Positions 1 to 9,837 of a DNA stretch of 64,000 nt are shown here, in pieces. The notes under the pieces are model-generated. The model saw only the letters and a list, made by a program, of their open reading frames with translations. It was not told the origin of the DNA and searched no databases. Position numbers and translations under genes: made by a program. Position 1 is the stretch's first letter, and every line of letters starts with the position of its first letter. Source of the stretch: Dermanyssus gallinae (lineage: Eukaryota > Arthropoda > Arachnida > Mesostigmata > Dermanyssidae); NCBI GenBank assembly GCA_003439945.1, contig QVRM01004832.1:124001-188000 (forward strand). Reading direction: 5' to 3'.

Positions 1-288
1 AGGTAAACAAAAAGTATATGATGTGTACTCAATTTATCCTGTTTGTTAAATGCTGCTTATCGAGTATAGGTTCATTAACCGTAAAACAAGGGAACGAAAT
101 CATAACCCGATTACCAATTCAAGCTCAACGAAGCTGACAAAAGATTGTGTAACAAAGTCTGACGACCCAGCTATCTTACATTCTCTTTGGTTTTGTTTCT
201 ATGAGTGCAATCCTAGGAGTGGCCAAGCAGTTTTATCTCTTACGGTAGCTAGAAATCAGATTTATTCCGTACGGTCGGAATGACACAG
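1..288. other. Unassigned AT-rich flank
   Basis: No recognisable coding or repeat signal; an open frame on the plus strand is short and has no family resemblance. It borders the 3' end of a LINE remnant on the minus strand. Confidence 0.4.
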
Positions 289-1196
289 TCAAATCACTGC
301 AGGTCGCTTATTGGTCGCAAACTTCACGTTGCGTATTTCCCGAAACTCCCTATATACTGTGAGTACGGCTTCACTAAGAGGTAGTCCGTCTAGGGCAAAG
401 TCCTCTGTAAGGGTTCGTTCGCGACATAGTTCAAGAGCGAATGTAGCAGAGGCGTTTTTGGGTAGACCTAGCACGCGCTTGATATAAAGTGCCTTTAAAC
501 GGTCTAGCCTTTTCAGATCGCTTACAGTCAGAAAAGGTGCTATTGCAGGCAGGCCGTATCGTATAATAGGGGCAATTTTTAGCCTCAATATGTTTAGCGC
601 TATCTTCAAGTCGATATCTCGAAGTTCACCGAGAAGCATGACAGTGGCTGTCGCTTTGGCTAGTATTTTTTCGACATGTCTGCTAAAAGAGAGTCTTGGT
701 GTCAGTGTAACGCCGAGATAAGAAAAGTAGTTGACAATCTCCAATGCAATGCAATTAATTTTGATGCGGCGGTCGGCTGCGGCGTATGCCCCTCCTCGGC
801 TAAAGCGAAGGACTTTTGTTTTATCTATGTTGATTGTTAGCCTGTTCTCTTTGCACCAATTAACTGTTATGTTTAGGAAATACTGCAGGTGTTCACGCGA
901 CTTTGCAAAGATGACTAGGTCATCTGCGTAGAAGGCGTGCGCAGCTTTTGCATCGCGTAGAAGATCCGATAGGGTTGCTATGTACATTATAAACAGGAAT
1001 GGGCTGGCAGGATCTCCCTGGGCCAATCCTACCGTTTGCGTTATGGTGTCGTTGATATAATGATCTCCGTTCTTAACTATGATGGAGTTATAGTGAAGCA
1101 TGTCCCGGATAAGGTTGTACATTGCTCCGCATATTAAAAAATGGTTACGAATGATTTCTAAAAGACGGTCCCTTGGAACAGAGTCAAATGCGGTCT

Positions 1197-1200
<4 letters not shown>
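289..1200 (-). pseudogene. LINE ORF2 reverse transcriptase remnant (family A)
   Basis: Open minus-strand frame of about 300 codons encoding the palm and thumb of a non-LTR retrotransposon RT. From the Met at 1122, residues 32-41 read GLAQGDPASP (motif B) and residues 62-68 read HAFYADD (motif C, the two catalytic Asp), followed by the motif D block WCKENRLTIN. The frame stays open upstream of that Met through FKTAFDSVPRD (motif A) to base 1200. There it runs straight into a (TA)n tract, so the catalytic Asp expected just before FKTAFD is lost. The endonuclease and the RT fingers are missing. The frame ends at a stop at 289. The same family recurs, more decayed, at 33430-34020. RT identity is firm; the clade (jockey/I-like) is inference. 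Confidence 0.88.

Positions 1201-1245
<45 letters not shown>
1200..1245. repeat. (TA)n microsatellite
   Basis: About 23 TA units. It truncates the LINE RT at motif A and separates it from a second LINE remnant on the same strand. Confidence 0.97.
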
Positions 1246-1248
<3 letters not shown>

Positions 1249-1279
1249 ACATGGTTTCTTGACGCAGGCTCGATTTGGC

Positions 1280-2275
1280 TAGGGCAGAAAGGGGAGGATT
1301 GCCCGTGCGCAGCGAACGTAGCGAAACGCAGACCGGAGACGATGCGCAGTGTGGTATTGTTCAGCCTCGTCCTCAGTTTCGGCGAGGGAATGACCTGAAG
1401 CTATTTGCGGCACATCGGACCAATGGCGGTTTTCAATCGTCCCTGCTGCTGTTATTCGTCTGGCAATCACCTGCTCCTGGATCGACTTAACTAATTGCAA
1501 GTCCAAAGCCGAATGTAAAATGCATTTAGGCAGTGGACCCCACTTTTCTTTTCGTAGTAGCGGCAAGCTTGACTCATTTGGGTGGTGCAATCTCTTACAC
1601 CGACTCACACTTACAGTGTCGGTGTTTTTGAGAGACCCGAGGTAGGCAAAAATGGCAATTTGCGAAGCCAAGCGAAATCCCATTCCAGTCTGCGGACGTC
1701 GGAAGCGAAGCTTGTAACCACGAGATTTGCCTAAGCTGTACGTTTAGGATACTCTGAAGGGTACTTTGCAAGGTTTTTCTTGACGACGATTGAAGCAGGT
1801 CCGATTCGGCAAATACTCGTGAGCAACGCAAGAGGTACATCAGCCTTGGAGTTGGCAAACTTACGCGTAGCAGGTAGAGGGCTGGGTAAGCGTCCAAGAG
1901 TCGTAGCCGGGAGCACTGCCAAATAGGTTCAGAGCCTTTTTTAGTTAACGATAAGCCAATAGAGTCATCGAGAATTGGCGCCCCTAGAAGCTCGAATTCG
2001 TGATCAGGAATCAACCTGGCAGCTGACTAAAGATTGCGCACCATTTGAAGCACGGAGCCGCCATGGCGACGCCTTCCTTACAGAGAACGTTAACCTCGCA
2101 CTTAGCGTCATTCAACTTCAGGCGCCTTATAACTTCTGCGCCGTCTTTTACTAGCACTCAACCCTGGTGTGGCAGGATCGCTGTCAAAATTGCGTTTATA
2201 TTCACCGCCATTGCTATTTTTGCAGCAGAGAGTCATCCTACAGAAGTAAATTCACAAGAATTGTCTTTTTCTTAA
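1280..2275 (-). pseudogene. LINE ORF2 remnant, RT thumb and C-terminal region (LDD type)
   Basis: Minus-strand relic of the RT family seen again at 52.5-54.2 kb. Reading from 2275 downward: a decayed active site (stop, then DDSLL), RRLKLNDAKCEV, FELLGAPI, then LLRVSLPTPRLMYLLR and WLQASLP, conserved blocks after the palm in this family. Near 1680 the frame shifts and continues as MGFRLASQIAIFAYLGSL and ARRITAAG...HWSDVP down to about 1280. At least one frameshift and several stops make it non-functional. Its downstream end lies about 35 bases from the (TA)n tract. Family recognition rests on motif order and is inference without a search. Confidence 0.7.
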
Positions 2276-2596
2276 ATAAGAGCTGTAAGACTTACACTAT
2301 TGAATACAGGTAGGCAAAAGATAGGTAAAGTGCCGTTTAACGCTCGGTCCAGGTGTATATGGCAGATAATTTGAAAGACAGTCTGACGAAGAAACGGTTT
2401 GACCCAACGTAGCTCGTGGCGGTAGTCCATCTAGTCCGGCTTCGCTTGCAACAGGGAAAGAGCGAATTGCCTCTAAATCGCCGAATTTTCGACGCGCTCA
2501 CAGGATCCAACTGTAGGTTGTTCGAGGGTTTCTAAGCGTGCCTGACAGACGGCCGAGGTGACGGGTGTGTATTTCTTAATCCAAGCGCTGTGCGGG

Positions 2597-2598
<2 letters not shown>
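2276..2598. other. Unassigned
   Basis: Nothing recognisable; no open frame with family resemblance. Confidence 0.4.
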
Positions 2599-2664
<66 letters not shown>

Positions 2665-2690
2665 CATCATCATCATCATCATCATCATTA
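2599..2690. repeat. (TTA)n then (TCA)n compound microsatellite
   Basis: Pure TTA triplets to about 2663, switching to ATC/TCA triplets to 2690. Apparent poly-Ile and poly-Met frames here are artefacts of the repeat. Confidence 0.97.
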
Positions 2691-3464
<774 letters not shown>

Positions 3465-3660
3465 ATGATGATTAATCTTTCAAAGCGTTTTTGTTCCCTT
3501 CAAAAAGCACCGGTCGGCTGCAGTCACTTGCGTCATTCTTTACCCACTCTTCGAAATATTTTTTAACGCGTCTTTCGGAATTAGTTGAGTCGGTCCTGCG
3601 AATTGTTCTTATCCTTTCTAAATTCTCGAACGGTATTTTTAATAGTTAGATAAATTCTGT
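3465..3660 (-). pseudogene. Mariner transposase C-terminus (piece c of the interrupted element)
   Basis: Minus-strand translation gives ERRVKKYFEEWVKN, then a decayed stretch, then FEGNKNALKD before a stop. This is the usual mariner C-terminal layout (FEEW, then a YFEG-like block). Upstream codons (IPFENLERIRTI) fit the region after the third catalytic Asp. It lies in line and in order with the mariner blocks at 4080-4388 and 5508-6140, so I read all three as one element split by insertions. It could instead be an independent fragment of the same family. Confidence 0.6.
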
Positions 3661-3699
3661 CTCTATAACCACGCCTCAAATCTTCCCCGCACCGCGGCC

Positions 3700-3985
3700 T
3701 TCGACGAATGCATTGGAAGGTGGGAACTAAATATGGCCTATCCAAAATGTTTAAACACCAGGGCGACAGGAAACACGGATTGGACGGGACCGAACCGTAC
3801 TAACAAGCATGCGCACACGATACGCTGCGCATGGCTTCCACAACACCATATGCAGACTGAGTTACTATGATGAGTATGACAACTGTGTCTGTAATCGCTG
3901 TGGGAAAATCTGCACTAGATATCATGCTGCAGAGTGTCTCTTTGTGCAAGCATTGAATGAGCTGTCCCGCTTATGAGGGATTTTT
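3700..3985 (+). pseudogene. LINE ORF2 C-terminal zinc-finger remnant
   Basis: Plus-strand frame AAHGFHNTICRLSYYDEYDN, followed by CVCNRCGKICTRYHAAECLF and a stop near 3975. A GHG.F block followed by a Cys/His cluster (C-x2-C ... H-x4-C) is the usual end of R1/jockey-like ORF2 proteins. It lies inside the mariner gap between 3660 and 4080, in the opposite orientation. The clade is inference. Confidence 0.5.
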
Positions 3986-4079
3986 ATTCTTGTATATGTA
4001 TACTCGTGCCACCTCGAGAGTTGTTATGTTGCCGATGCATCACTACTATCTATTTATAAATTTAATTTTTTGATACGCT

Positions 4080-4388
4080 ACTCAACAGGAGCGAAAAAAT
4101 AGGGCAATGATCAAACGTTGTTTCTTCACAAACTTTTTATATACGAGAACATTTTAACCAAATATTCCTAAACCAGTAACGATGTGAACGCCGCCGCGTT
4201 GTTGTAAAGGATAATTCAAGAGTTGTTTGCCCATAATCATGCATCTGACGTTCTCGCAAGAAAAATCTAAAAGATTTTTCTTTTGTAATCGAAGAACAGT
4301 CGAAATACCCTTAGTGTTGGATCTGCTTTGTCGATCGGCCCTTCGTGGAAGCACCACTAGGATAATTGGGCTTTAGTCTCGATGCTAA
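4080..4388 (-). pseudogene. Mariner transposase middle block (piece b of the interrupted element)
   Basis: Minus-strand codons read FSIETKAQLS, a stop, WCFHEG, then VFRLFFDYK and NNAAAFTSLLV. They correspond to the ETKAQSSQW, LLTVFFD and HDNAPAHTSLL blocks of the better-preserved mariner at 6.8-8.1 kb. The second catalytic Asp is replaced (Asn-Asn). The block begins exactly where the 5508-6140 piece stops, with a 1.1-kb LINE insertion between them. Confidence 0.75.
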
Positions 4389-5507
4389 AACCACATTTTT
4401 TATGGGAGGTTTTGGGAATGCATGATGCACATGCGTCACTAGCAACCTGTGTGACTGGCGCAGAATTCACATACCTACTCAACCCGGCTTCCTTCGGCCC
4501 CCCAGGCTCGGAATTGCGTTAACATTACTTCGAAGCCGTTGAAAGGGCATCTCTGCCGTTCTCATTTATTCGGCTCTATGCCTGTATATAATACCGCATG
4601 TGTACCTGCCGTTGGATAGGGGAATTCTGCCATTTTGTAAACCGTTCTGTAATGGTGTGTCAAGACCATGAGGGCCCAGCTGCTTCCCCTCCTTCCGCCC
4701 TCCCTCGGCTCTCGTCTCGGCCAATCCCCCGAGAGAACCCCGCCTGGCCGCTTAAACCCCGCCTGGCCGCTTCCTTGGCTGTCTTGAGTGTCAAAACGGC
4801 GTCGAACAAGTTAGTCGCCTTCCTCAATGCCTTCTGCCGAAGTCATCATATGGGCGACCACCTACCTAAGATGGGCCGGTCTTTTACAGTGGTTGGTCCT
4901 GCTTCCCTTGCTTCTCTGAGAGCATTACACCGCAAAACAGTATGTCAGTGTCCGCATCTCTACGGTCACACTCTCAAGCACTCAATCTCAAGCACCCCGT
5001 AATAAGCTATCTTCTAGAGCACGATTCCTATAATCGAGCGGGGGACTGTGATGGTAATGTGGGACTTTGATGGTAACCTCGTACTCTTACTCCCTTTCAA
5101 CCACACCTCTGTCAGCTTGGTCTCTACCCGCTCGTTGCAGAACCATCTTTAGAGCCCCCAGTGTGGATCTGCCTTTCCGTCCAGACCAGGCCATAACCAC
5201 TCTAGAAGTTGAGATAGACGAAGGTTGTAGTCCTCCGTCTCCCTCACCCGCCATTCTGCCATCAGTGGTAAGGCCTTGTTGGCCATTGTTAGGTCAATGA
5301 AGGCCGTCTGGCTCTCTCTGAAAAAGGGGGGACCCACTATTAAGAACCATAATATTCTTTTTAGCCATCCACCCCTGTAGAGTTTTAGACCGTTTAGTTG
5401 TGATCGGGCTACCCCATGTTGTGCTGGCCGCATTAAAGCACCCGGTGATCACCACCTTCTTGCGTATATGTGTGGGCAAATTCGTCGAGGAATTCCTTGA
5501 ACCATAT
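4389..5507 (-). mobile_element. LINE insertion: endonuclease remnant plus 3' tail, inside a mariner
   Basis: Bases 4389-4396 (aaccacat) and 5500-5507 (aaccatat) look like an 8-bp target-site duplication with one mismatch. Removing the insert restores a continuous mariner frame across VYG and SIETKAQ. The LINE runs on the minus strand. From 5499 it encodes an APE endonuclease fragment with VVITGCFNA (normally GDFNA), WGSPI, LNSGSP and FIDLTMA...AEWRVRE, with one frameshift near 5470. From about 4990 to 4400 it is non-coding and matches a second copy on the plus strand at 20980-21390, so this is probably the 3' UTR. It ends in a short A-rich tail (AT followed by A6) at 4397-4403. No RT lies between, so the copy is internally deleted. 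Confidence 0.75.
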
Positions 5508-6140
5508 ACCTATGATTCGTCTCTCGTACTCACTCTCTAAAGCAATCCAGGTCTTCTGCTATCACCTGGGGGCTAAATTCGGATATTTCCCGACGGGCGC
5601 TTATTAACTAGAAATTCAACATTTTTATAACGAACTTTGCTGCCAGTCTTCTGATGCGAAAATACCGGCCAAGACTGTTACAACTGATCTATAAGATATC
5701 TTCAAGTCCTCAGTTATCTCCTTAAAAGTAAGTTGGCGATTGTTGAATGCATGCGCATGTTTTTCTGTTGTTAACGTCGTTTATGTCAAACATTCCCGAA
5801 TGGGGGTCATCTTCGGTCTTTTCACATTCGTCAGAAAATTGACGGTATCATGTATTTGCAGTGTTTCGAGGTACTCCGTGATAATCACAAGTAGCTTGTC
5901 ATATATCCAATACTTTAAAGCGTATGATTTAGTTTTTAATGTTGAACTTGATGCAGATTTGTTGTCTCTGTATTTTCGGCTTCTTTAGAATCGCCGACCA
6001 ACATTCACTGCATTGAACCAATTTCTAACAAAGCTAAAAAAACTAAATTTGGCCTGTGTGTAGCTGATGAATGGCGCTTTATGGAAAAATGAACCGGAAG
6101 ACTTTGATGTTTTAGGTTCAATTTGTCAAATACAAAATAC
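5508..6140 (-). pseudogene. Mariner transposase N-terminal half (piece a of the interrupted element)
   Basis: Minus-strand translation in several frames gives ICIKFNIKN, ECEKTEDDPHSG (the EDDPRxGRP-like hinge), EITEDLKISYRSV (second helix-turn-helix), RLAAKFVIKMLNF and DES-stop-VYG, the region of the first catalytic Asp. Order and spacing match the element at 6.8-8.1 kb. Multiple frameshifts and stops are present. The 5' non-coding segment (6040-6140) matches 59060-59150, upstream of another relic of this family. The downstream border at 5508 is the LINE insertion site. Confidence 0.75.
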
Positions 6141-6490
6141 TAGAGCTTGCCGATTATTCTGCGCTCTTATATATAATGTATTCTGTTTCTCAGCTCTGAT
6201 TAAGCGAATAAGCGACGTCCACTAGACTCAGCAACCAGCCAGTTCGCCAGCCATATCCTCCGGGTCCTCGTAGCAGTAGTAGAAACAGTTAATTAGTCCG
6301 CAACGTATGATCCTCACCAGCATGACCCTCGGCATTGTCCGCTCTATTGGCCTGTGTTAGTTTGGTGCACACTATTCGGAGACCAGCCGGTCCACTGGGA
6401 GCTAAAGCGGGTGAAAGACAGTGAAGGAAGAATGAATAAGGGTAGCGCGCGTCAGCCAACGTAACTCACATCGACATAGTTACACACATT
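6141..6490. other. Unassigned
   Basis: Nothing recognisable apart from moderate GC around 6200-6450. Confidence 0.4.
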
Positions 6491-6577
6491 ATTATATATA
6501 TATATATATATATATAGAAAATATTTTGATGATTAATTAATCATTTACAATACGTTTGCACACTCGGTAGTGCTCGC

Positions 6578-6619
<42 letters not shown>
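6491..6619. repeat. Two (TA)n tracts bracketing a 65-bp unit
   Basis: (TA)n at 6491-6516 and 6582-6619. The unit between them (about 6517-6581) is repeated with few changes at 8456-8512, again beside (TA)n tracts. Confidence 0.9.
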
Positions 6620-6623
<4 letters not shown>

Positions 6624-6659
6624 CGAAATGTTCTTATATAATTATAAAAATATATAAAT

Positions 6660-6785
6660 ATAGTTAATCTTTCAAAGTGCTTCTATTTTCCTCAGGGTAG
6701 CTCCCGCCCGCTGCAATGCACTTGTGTCATTATTTTTTCACTTTTCGAAAACTTTTTAAAGATGTATTTTGGAATTTAGTTGTGA
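6660..6785 (-). pseudogene. Mariner C-terminal fragment
   Basis: Minus-strand codons HKCIAAGGSYPEENRSTLKD precede a stop. They match the mariner C-terminal WHKCI...GDYFEG block and are close to the fragment at 3465-3660. It lies 27 bp from the terminal repeat of the next mariner and is a different copy. Confidence 0.6.
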
Positions 6786-6811
6786 TGCTATATATAAATA
6801 TATATATATAC

Positions 6812-8136
6812 ATATGGTGTTCAAAACGTATCGCGACTTTTGTGTTTTTTCAAAAATTATTCATTTATTCATGAATATCTTTTTTGTCCCCTTCAAAGTA
6901 ATCCCCATGAGATATTATACACTTGTGCCAACGGTTTTTCCAATCTTCGAAGCACTTCAAAAAACCATTTTTTTTAATCTTGTTCAGCTCCTCCTTCGAT
7001 GCCGTCTTTATCTCGTCAAGCGTAGCGTAACGTCGTCCTTTCATGGGCCTCTTCAGTTTAGGGAACAAGAAAAAGTCACAGGGGGCCAGATCTGGGGAAT
7101 ACGGTGGCTGCGGCATCATTAGTGTGTTGTTTTTGGCCAAAAACTCGCGCACAAGCAACGATGTGTGAGCAGGGGCGTTATCGTGGTGCAAAAGCCAATT
7201 TTTGTTCTTCCACAAATCCGGGCGTTTCTGGCGGATTGCTTCGCGCAAATTGCGCATAACTTGCAGGTAATATTCCTTATTGACCGTTCTACCCTGTGGC
7301 AAGAACTCATGATGCACCACGCCCCTGCAATCGAAGAAAACTGTCAGCAAAACTTTCACATTCGACCGAACTTGGCGCGCTTTTTTTCGGTCTTGGTTCG
7401 TGCGGCAGCTTCCATTGAGATGATTGAGCTTTGGTTTCCACGTCATAACCATAAACCCACGATTCGTCACCAGTTATGACCCTCTGGAGCAAATTTGGGT
7501 CGTCGCAGACAGAGTCCAACATCTCATTAGCAATGTTCATGCGATGCTGTTTTTGGTCGCAATTGAGCAATTTTGGTACGAATTTCGCGGCGACCCGTCT
7601 CATGCCCAAATCATTGATAAAAATCGAATGGCACGAGCCAATCGATATGTTTAGGTCCTCAGCAACTTCTCTAACGGTGATTCGACGATTGGCCAATACC
7701 ATTTTCTCCACTTCATTAATTTTTTCGTCTGTTGTTGAAGTGCTCGGGCGTCCGGCACGCTCTTCGTCGTTCACATCTTCTCGGCCTTCTGAGAACATTT
7801 TGTACCACCGATAAACGTTGCTTCGGTCCAAGGTAGCTTCTCCGTATGCCACAGTCAACATTCGGAATGCATCCGCGCACTTAATTTCGTTTTTCACACA
7901 AAATTTGATACAGGTTCTTTGATCCATTTTTTTGAATAGGTAAAAATCGAAGACGATCCAAAACACGTGCAAGCAAAGCAGCTGTCAACAATTAAGTGAA
8001 CATTCAAAATGGCCGAGCTTGTCGGCATAAGTGAGAGACATGAGTACCAACATAACGCCACAAAAAAAATCGAAATTCGAATATACGTAACCCGCGAAAA
8101 TTCAAAAGTCGCGATAACGATTGAACACACCTCGTA
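6812..8136 (-). mobile_element. Mariner element, near full length, with both terminal inverted repeats
   Basis: About 1.33 kb, the usual mariner size. The left end (6812-6841) and the right end (8104-8136) are inverted copies of about 30 bp sharing ggtg, ttcaa and tatcgcgactttt, with a one-base gap and a few mismatches. TA dinucleotides flank both ends, as expected for TA target insertion. The internal gene is on the minus strand. The left flank is a (TA)n-rich tract and the right flank runs directly into a small palindrome. Confidence 0.88.
6865..7927 (-). pseudogene. Mariner transposase (DD34D), one frame break
   Basis: Two overlapping minus-strand frames cover a whole mariner transposase of about 350 codons, the family's usual length. 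The start is the Met at 7927-7925 (MDQRTCIKF), preferred over an upstream in-frame Met because family members begin here. Frame one carries the first HTH region, the EERAGRPSTS hinge, the second HTH (ITVREVAEDLNISIGS) and VITGDESWVYG with the first catalytic Asp. Frame two carries VFFDCRGVVHHEFLPQGRTV, HHDNAPAH (second Asp) and PYSPDLAPCDFF (third Asp), with 34 residues between the last two, hence DD34D. It ends at a stop at 6865. The frame change falls at a run of seven T at 7381-7387, so a single one-base indel or an assembly error is the only visible lesion. Confidence 0.9.
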
Positions 8137-8398
8137 TATACAGTCAGTGAAAAACAAATTTTGTTTAACTTTTGCCACATTACACACATTTATTCATATT
8201 CAGTCGTGTAAAGACTACAGTGCTACATGCTCATAGAGTAACAGCGAGATCCCAAATATTGATGGAAGTCTCTGCTGTTACTCTATGAGCATGTATCACT
8301 GTAGTCTTTACACGACTAGATATAAGAAATATGTGTAATGTGGCAAAATTTAAACAAAACAAGTAAAATAAAAACAGGGTGACTGTATTTTTTTCACT

Positions 8399-8402
<4 letters not shown>
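8137..8402. repeat. Small palindromic element (fold-back)
   Basis: The arms 8163-8240 and 8270-8347 are near-perfect inverted copies containing cgtgtaaagactacagtg and catgctcatagagtaaca. The match continues weakly to both ends (cagtgaaaaac on the left, tttttttcactaac on the right). The loop is about 30 bp with no coding potential. It sits between a mariner end and a (TA)n tract and fits a snap-back MITE. Confidence 0.8.

Positions 8403-8455
<53 letters not shown>
8403..8455. repeat. (TA)n microsatellite
   Basis: About 26 TA units, followed by the 8456-8512 copy of the unit also found at 6517-6581. Confidence 0.97.
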
Positions 8456-8460
<5 letters not shown>

Positions 8461-8518
8461 GATTTATTAATCAATTACAATACGTTCGCACACTCGGCAG
8501 TGCTCGCCTGATATATAT

Positions 8519-9681
8519 ACAGGGTCATTCAGGGAGTATTGTACTTCTTTCGAGGTTTGATAGAGCTCGGCAAGAAAATAATTTTTCCCTATGGAGGGAG
8601 GACGCGGAAACGTCTTGTTTAGGAGAAAGAGTGAAGTTTATAAAAGTAGTTATTCAGCTTTTTTCTCCTACATAATTGTGCGAAATCTACGTTTGCGGGA
8701 GAACCAGTCAACGCACGAAGGAACCGATTACACCGGCGTGTTCGGAGGAAAATTCTGCAGAAGACACTTCACTAGCTTGCGTAGCAAAAAGCGAATACGC
8801 AGGTTAAGGAAAGTCATAAAAAGTCTGTATGCTGTTATGTCGTACGTTAACGCCTTAAAAAAAATCGTTCCTTAAAAATTTTTTCCATTACGACTAAAAA
8901 AGTATGTCCAAAAGACCACTCTCACGCAATAGCAAATTTAATGCCCACCACTTTCATACTAAAGTGATGATGCTGCGTTACGTAGTTGTCAAGTCACTAA
9001 GTTTTTTCGATAGCCATATCGAAAGCGAAGACATGCATATTTGCATAGGGCGTATGAGAAAGTTAGATACATATTATGAGGTTTGGTAGAACTCAGCAAG
9101 AGAATAATTTTTCCTAGTGGAAGGAGGGAGCGGAAACGTGTTGACATTTTTTACGGTTCTGAACGTGAAAACTTGCACGTAAAACATAACAACTATGACT
9201 GTCGAGAACGCTTAGTTACTTGACAACTACGTAACGCAGCACCATCACCTTGGTACGAAAATGATGGGCATTAAATTTGCTATTGCGCAAGAGTGGTCTT
9301 TTGGACGTACATTTTTGGTCGCACTGAAATTTTTTTACAATTTTTCATGAAAAGGCGTTAACGCAAATATCGACTTCTCATGACTTTCCTTAACCTGTGT
9401 ATTGCCTTTTTCCTACGCAAGCTAGTGACGTGTCTTCCGTTGTGCAGAATTTTCCGAACACGCCGGTGTATTCGGTTCCTTCATGCGTTGACTGGTTCTC
9501 CCGCAAACGTAGATTTCGCACAACTATGTAGGAGAAAAAAAGCTGAATAACTACTTTTATAAACTTCACTCCCTATCCTAAACAAGACGTTTGCGCGTCC
9601 TCCCTCCATAGGGAAAAAATATTTACTTGCCGAGCTCTATCAAACCTCGAAAGAAGTACAATACTCCCTGAATGACCCTGT
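8519..9681. mobile_element. Fold-back element FB1 (1.16 kb, about 480-bp arms)
   Basis: The ends acagggtcattcagggagta (8519) and its complement ending at 9681 open an inverted repeat with arms of about 8519-9000 and 9210-9681. The central part (9065-9130) holds another element end (gaggtttggtagaactcagc), suggesting a nested or composite structure. No transposase is encoded and apparent frames are coincidental. Both sides are TA-rich (atatat). A core, caccggcgtgttcggagg then aaaattctgc (about 8731), recurs at 20716-20745 (inverted) and, changed, in FB2 at 28072 and 28546. Confidence 0.85.
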
Positions 9682-9689
9682 ATATATTC

Positions 9690-9800
9690 TTTTGCGCCTT
9701 TCGACCGGAGGAGACACATAGGTGAGCGGGTTCGGGTCTCACCGTTGCACATTTGTATTTATGGGGGTCCGTCTATGAAGCAGTGCTCTTGGCTCAGGAC
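9690..9800 (+). repeat. SINE-like repeat, family S2, copy 1
   Basis: It shares gcgggttcgggtctcaccgt, gcacatttgtatttatgggg and gtccgtctatgaag with copies at 24590-24745 (minus strand) and 51310-51520 (plus). The ggttcgggtctc segment resembles a pol III B box. The tRNA origin is inference. Confidence 0.5.
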
Positions 9801-9837
9801 GGCAGGTGTACTATAAGCTTCCGTGTAAGCAACTACG

